64,000 bases of DNA, taken from contig RHPI01002402.1 of the NCBI GenBank assembly GCA_009103225.1, positions 300,064-364,063 of the forward strand, in the 5' to 3' direction. This DNA is from Chlorokybus atmophyticus. Lineage: Eukaryota; Streptophyta; Chlorokybophyceae; Chlorokybales; Chlorokybaceae. The notes under the pieces were generated by a model, which had not been told where the DNA came from, searched no databases, and saw only the letters and a program-made list of their open reading frames with translations. Shown piece by piece: positions 58,191 to 64,000 of the stretch (its first letter is position 1; each line of letters begins with the position of its first letter). The translations under genes and the position numbers were made by a program.

Positions 58191-61100
58191 ATGGCGGGAT
58201 ACGGCGGGTCGCCGCTGCGGTCTGGGGGGAGCGTGGGAGAAGGGAGGAAATGGAAGGGTCCGGGTGGCTTGCTCGGGGAGGTGGCAGCTGCCGGTAAGCA
58301 GTTGGGGAAGACGCTGGAGGCGGAGGAGGCGGCAGGGGGCAGAGATCTTCTGGATGTCCTGACTGAGATGCAGAGAGGGGAAGGGTACTCGTTTGAGAAG
58401 CGCGTGGTAAGTGCTGCACAGTTACTACGTGGGTCAGTATAATTTGCGACGGTTCAGAGCAATGTCATATAGCCGTCACGCAAGAAGTCTTGATCAGTTT
58501 TGCTATCATGCATCCTAAGCATGCTGCTGTTTTGTGCAGCACGTTGTAAGCCTTCGAAACAGATTGCAAGTGCATTGTCGAATGCTCTGCCGGCTTCAGG
58601 GTATTGCCAGTTGCAATAGCATGCATGTGGTTGCATACACTTGTTGCATACCGTTTTGCATTCCTCCACCACGTGCAATCGTACTTGCGCGGTTGGTCCT
58701 TTGCATGCGTCACAATGACCGTTATAGTGCCTGCAACAGGATTATGTGTTGATTGCATGCATGTGTACTCCGCTAGGTTACATGCTGTTGATTGCTTACT
58801 GCAATGCTTCGTAGTGGCCAGTGCAAGTTACACAAGCGCGACTAGTGTCTTCAATGCCAGCTGCTGTGTTGGACGCATATGCCAGCAGGCGAAGCATTGC
58901 GTTTGCTGGCAATTTTCCTGATATCCGCCGAGCATGGTGCACTGTTGACAATACTCTTTTCTTGTGGCGACTAGACCAGAGGTAAGCTGTTTGATTTGTG
59001 ACTGTGTGGAAGCGGATCGACAGCTTTGTGCATTTGTAAATTTTCGATGTAACGAACATGGCAGGGATGACTCTCCAGTTGAGTACAGCGGCGAGGATCA
59101 AGCTATCTGTGCTGTAGGGCTGGCACCAGCCACGCCAGGAGTATTTATACAGGCAATCCAGTACCTGCTCGTCCTTGCCACCGCTGCAGAAGTAAGCGCA
59201 CACGCGCATTGCACACTTGGCTGGCACTTATTGCCGCATCTGCCTCCATGTTAGTATGCATTGAACATGTTCCTCATAACAAACTTGTACCCCAGATTGT
59301 CCTCATCGGTGTTTGCTTGAGTGGGCTTGACGATGAAGGCATTCCTGTGGACATCCAACTGCAGACTTTACCCATGTACTCAACTCCATCCGACTCCATT
59401 GTCATGACCTGCATTCAAGCTACCCAAACCGGCCGCATCTTCTTGGGTGGCCAGGTGAGTGCAGTTGTTGGACTGCCTGATGGGATGTTAGCAGATAAGG
59501 GGAAACGGTTTCTGATGGCAGCCTTTGGCAGGACGGGCACTTGTATGAACTCTTCTATGGAACAGGTTCTGGTTGGCGGCAGAGACGTTGCTGGAAAGTG
59601 TGTCACACGGCGAGCATGGGCCGTCTGCTTCCCAGTTTTATGCACTTTGGAAAGCCGGATTCTTTGGTGCAGATCGCAGTAGACAACGATCGCAACATCC
59701 TCTACACTCGCACGCAATCGTCTGCCATACGAGTCTATGATCTAGGTTCAAAAGGCGATCATGCTCCACAGCATGTTGCGGAGATCAGCAGCATGTACAG
59801 TGCATTGTCCGTATTTCGCGGAGGCGATTGGGGCAGAAACACCACCCCAGCGGCGAAAACCGCAGCACAGAAGGCTGCGGCGGCTGTGGAGATCACAACT
59901 ATACCTCCCAGGGAGTCTCGCCGGCTTCATCTTGTTGCTGTTACAGCTGATGGCCGCCGAGTTTTCTTTTCGGTCACAAATGAGATCAAGCCAGGATCAC
60001 GACCTGCATCTCTAGCCGTTCGCTTTGTTCGCAATGCGCCTCCTCAACCGGAACGGGTCCTGCCGCGTGGGATGGGTGGTGGTGCAGAGCCAGGGCCTTC
60101 ATACCTGACGGACAATGTTATCCTGTCTGGTCCACCGCGGTCTTTGCAAGTGGAAAGCGGCTGCTACTCAGAAGGTGTTTATCTAATAGCTGACAGCGGT
60201 TCACCCGATGGCGACGTCCGTCTGCTGGTGACGACTAGGGACCTCACCCTACCCATGTTACCAACACGAGGAGTACAATCTGCGGTAGGTCTTTTTGGTA
60301 CCAGTGTTCACTTTTCAACACCGGTGAACGCTTCTTGTTAGATGGTGTGGTTATGCCTGGTTTATCTGTGTGGCTGTGTTTGTGCATGCATTGCGCATGC
60401 ACTGTACTGTAGACAGTTACATCAGCCATACCCATGCAGACTGATGTATTTGTGAGTGGTTGCTGCAGTCTGTTGTTAGGTGCAGGTGTTGCCCTGGATG
60501 CATGTGTCTCTTAAATGACATCAGAATTGACATGCAGGCAGTCTTAACCAGCGGATTGCGAGAGCTCCTGTCAGTCCTGTTGCTGTCAGGACAAGCATTG
60601 GCCATAGACGAGGTGCCAATCCCGAAGTCAATCCGTGCACTCATCGAACCTCCCACTGGTCCCCTTCAACGTCCAATGTACGCGCATGGTGAACTCGCAA
60701 CGCAGCATGTCCTGCCGAGGAGGCACTTTGCAGCAGTTTGCACGTCAGGTATAACGGATGTTGTCAAGAACCGCCCGGTTGACATATTGCGCCAACTGCT
60801 GGAAGAGGGCGCTATAGGACAGCAGGAGGGGTTCCGGTTGTTGGAGGAGTTTTTCAGGTCTTATGGACCCACAGAGGCAGTTGCCATGTGCTTGATACTG
60901 CTGACTGCGGGACCTGGTGAGGTCAGCAGCAATGTCATGGAGTTGGCACGAGCTGCCCTCGAGGACCGCCGTCTTGGAGGCGTGCCACGCATAGACCAGG
61001 ACGGCAGTCAGAACGGCAGCAACGGCGTCGGGACATTCGACATGGGCAAGCCTGTCACAACACCTGAGATGGTGTTCTCGGACACCCACAATGGCATGTA

Positions 61101-64000
61101 CCTGTACACGGCGCGCTTGATGAGGAACGTTTGGGATTACCCTGTTGTGTCACCAGTCGACACATCTGGTGGCACATCAGTAGTTTGCTGCACATTCTCG
61201 GTGCATCTGATGAATTTCTTGGAGCTCAAACTGCGAGCTCTGGAGCATGTTGTGAACTCTCGCAAAAGGAAGACTGCTTACTCACCTTCAGGTGTCGGTG
61301 GCATAGGTATGTCACGCACACTCTTGCACGCATTATTCCATAGTCCAAGCTCACATGATTTGTGTCAGGTGAGCGACAACCATGGCAGCATCGCATCATT
61401 GCACTGCACAAGAAGCGAAAGGTGGAGGATGCCGCTGCAAAAGAGGAGCACAGCCTAGACAGCCTGGCGTTGCTATTGCAGAGATCAGCGGAGGCTATAC
61501 TGCTCATGCGCATCCTGAACGATAATGATCTCCGTCGCCTGGTACTGCGACTCGACAGTCAGACACAGCAGCAGCTGCTTCAGCTCTCATTCAAGGATCT
61601 CGTGGCCACATCAGAAGGGGATGCCCTCGCCAACAAACTTGTCGGTGCACTGATGAAGTACTACACAACAGATGGACGTAGCGCGCTTGTAGATGAGTTG
61701 AGTGAGAAGCTAAGGTAAGGTGCACAAGCGTAGGCCATCATTTGCGGTCTGTTGCAATGCCAGCATTACCATGAGTGCTGAGCATGCATTGATGGACATT
61801 TCAAATGCTGCTAAGCGTGCCTCAGAAAAAATGAAAAACTGACACAGCTGCACTGCAGCTTGAGAGTGTGCTGTGTGAATTATCTTCTCTAGTTCCCATG
61901 TGTTGCACCTCCCTCGCAGGAATGGATGCCCATCATATTTCAATGAAGATGATCGCACGCTTTACCGTGCGTCATGTCAGCTGCAGCAGGCGAAGGAGCT
62001 GTACCCGAGCAAGGAGTATTACCAGTATGCGCAGGAAGCACTTCAGCTGTTTCTCAAAGTGGCTCGCTTGGTGGACGTCAATGCTGTATGCAAGGACTTT
62101 CAAGCCATTAGGTTCGTTATTTGCTCTATCGCCGTTATATCTGACCGGCATGACAGTATCAAGTTGTGGCAAGAGGCTGGAAAACCCATGCATAACATGA
62201 CGATCCATGTTCATACCAGGTTTTACGAAGGTGTTGTACAGCTGCCGTTGAAACTTGCCCGTGAGTTAGATCCCGAAGATGAAGCTTTGCGAGTAGATGT
62301 TGATGAGTCCAGAAGGAGGAGGGCTATCGAATTGAGGGACAACTGTTATTGCATCATCACGGACGCGATAGTCGCTCTTGTCAAACCACGAGAGCAAGAT
62401 CCTACTGCCGCAATGTCAAGGGAGGAGCGCGAGCAGTATCTGGACATGCTTTTGCGCTTAGCATTGCAGTCTCAAGACTCCATGTTTCATGAGCGACTGT
62501 ACCAGGCAAGCAGCGCACTGGTCAAACATAAGCGTGTGAATGTCATGACCTTAAGGGGCTTAACTCAGTGGCCTGTTGTTCAGACGCTGATTGAGCTTGG
62601 CTTGGTGGATAAGCTGCTGGATTTGAAGGAAGTGCCTCCTTACTTGGAAGAATATCTCAAGCGAGCAAGGTTAACTGACGATACCGGACAAGGGCAGGTC
62701 ATTGGACCTGAGCAAGCAACCTTACTTGAGCTGCTGGCCAAGCTGTACATAAAAAGGAAAAATGTAAGTTGTCTGCGTGCCATGCGCCCTCTCGTGCGTG
62801 GTAGCACTGCAATGCGGTGAATGAATGCTGACGCACTTGCTGTGTGCTTTGCAGTGCTTGGCAGCCGCTCTTGTATATCAGCGTTTGGCGGAGAGGCGAA
62901 GCAACGGCGGCAGGTTGACCCTGGAAGAGAGGATGAATTACTACAACGATGCCCTGCTGCAAGCGCAGGCGCAGAGCTCGCAGGGCAGAACTTCAGAAGC
63001 CCAGGATCTGGTGGATGTGTTGGAAGGGAAGCGCACTGTGCTTGACTTCCAGATACGTCAGCGCAGTGAGCTGCTTGAGACGGCCAGGCGACTCCAACAA
63101 CAGTACTGTGTTGATGTCCACTTGAAGTTCACGTGCAGTTGTACATTGGTTTGTTCCATTCTGAGTGGCTTATAACAACAGGATGGAACCTGAGGATACG
63201 GACAAGGCAGAAAGGCTCAAGCAGCGCATTCAAGTCCTCAAGGAAAAGGCTGAAGAGCTGGCAACAGAGCTCAAAGAGCTTTCGGACTTGTACAACAACT
63301 ATGCGCAGCCGTATGAGTGCTGGGAGCTGTGCATTGAGATGATACACTTTGCAAACTACACCGATGGAGACGGGTCCATCATCAAAGAGCTTTGGGATCG
63401 CTTCCTCACACAGGGCGTGGAAGTTGGTGGCATCCCAGAGGCATGCGCACGCGTTCAGAGACTGGGTGGCAAACTGTATCCAAATGAGTCAAGTTTCCCG
63501 TTTGCCTTTGTTGCTGCACGGTTGGAACGGCTGGCGTATGCTGCTCAGTATGACGACAGACGGGTGCGTGACCTGGTTAGGTGTTTAACAATTGAACTAA
63601 GGCCACGCACATCTATGCCTCCCTCGTCACCTGCTTGTTGAGTGAGGCATACATGCACAAAAACATTGGCTATCTGGTATGCTTGACCTTGTGTTCTTGT
63701 GGGTACAGGCTGTCCCGTCTGCTCTTTTGCATGCGTGTAAACGAGCGTACGAGCCGGTGGTGCGCGTGTACGAAAGTCTGCTGGCCCGAAGAGCAGAGCT
63801 GCCAGAGCCGGGCTTGAGGTTGCGGCTGCTGCAGTCTCTACTGTGGGCGCTGCAGCAGTGGGCTCACGAGCTGCAGACAGCCCCCGCAGGCAGGTCACCT
63901 TACAGGCCCATGGCGCGGGGCTTCATCGGCGCTTACGCTGGTGCGCGGGAGGCGTTGGGCACCCTCGTGGACTTGTGCGGGCGCTATGCCATGGAGGCAC
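58191..64000 (+). CDS. NUP155: nucleoporin Nup155 (Nup170 family), 3' partial
   Basis: Twelve exons are visible: 58191-58406, 58815-58981, 59065-59191, 59296-59454, 59532-60284, 60538-61306, 61369-61714, 61920-62111, 62220-62763, 62855-63102, 63182-63563 and 63709 to the edge. All junctions keep phase, giving about 1398 residues so far. The N-terminal beta-propeller half has FPDIRRAWCTVDNTLFLWRL, YSGEDQAICAVGLAPATPGV, VDIQLQTLPMYSTPSDSIVM and IAVDNDRNILYTRTQSSAI. The alpha-solenoid half includes RRHFAAVCTSGITDVVKNRP, EAVAMCLILLTAG and RFYEGVVQLPLKLARELDP. Nup155 is a scaffold subunit of the inner ring of the nuclear pore. Usual length is about 1400-1500 residues, so only a short C-terminal part is missing. 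Expression probably depends on the shared telo-box promoter. Confidence 0.94.

Noticed and set aside
1-64000. CRISPR arrays, bacterial operons or defence islands
   Set aside because: No regular direct repeats with spacers, no ribosome binding sites, and genes are spliced.

Overview
The window is nuclear DNA from a eukaryote of the green lineage, most likely a green alga; I do not name a species. Genes are split by GT-AG introns (two are apparently GC-AG) with TGCAG-type acceptors. The products are eukaryotic housekeeping proteins: SF3A2, SPT2, Nup155, a J-domain protein, a polyamine-oxidase-like flavoprotein and a DGAT2-like acyltransferase. The SPT2 homologue carries the WGTFFGP N-terminal motif I associate with plant SPT2 proteins, and plant telo-box motifs (AAACCCTA) lie upstream of several genes. 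There are no bacterial operons, Shine-Dalgarno sites or CRISPR arrays. Each exon model was built by eye and checked for reading-phase continuity across every junction. Two assembly gaps are present (15649-15691 and 31411-31518).

Layout. 0-4 kb: the 3' end of a GTPase gene (+), an exon of a small membrane protein (-), and intronless SF3A2 (+). 4-7.4 kb: no supportable gene, but a duplicated segment of about 150 bp. 7.4-9.6 kb: a damaged multi-exon gene for a secreted protein (-). 12.0-14.8 kb: a DGAT2-like acyltransferase and a small two-helix membrane protein (both -). 16.2-23.2 kb: a degenerate Ty3/gypsy chromovirus (-) with 265-bp LTRs, a primer binding site, gag zinc knuckle, RT, RNase H, integrase and a chromodomain. 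24.4-27.0 kb: the pol remnant of a second Ty3-type element (-). 29.8-33.6 kb: a SAM methyltransferase and a J-domain protein (both -). 34.86-39.34 kb: an apparently intact pogo/Tigger-like DNA transposon with TIRs, TA target duplication and a six-exon DD35D transposase. Two identical tRNA-Asp(GTC) genes lie at 34.1 and 42.0 kb.

42.8-64 kb is a compact gene block: SPT2 (+), a 16-exon 1358-aa coiled-coil protein (-), a 15-exon polyamine oxidase (+), an 8-exon coiled-coil protein (-), and Nup155 (+, running off the right edge). The last two genes diverge from a 225-bp shared promoter containing a telo-box.

The genes do not form one pathway; they are dispersed housekeeping genes separated by transposon-rich stretches. 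The most notable item is the intact pogo-like transposon, whose transposase has a long C-terminal extension after the catalytic domain. I found no defence-type or clearly novel multi-gene system.
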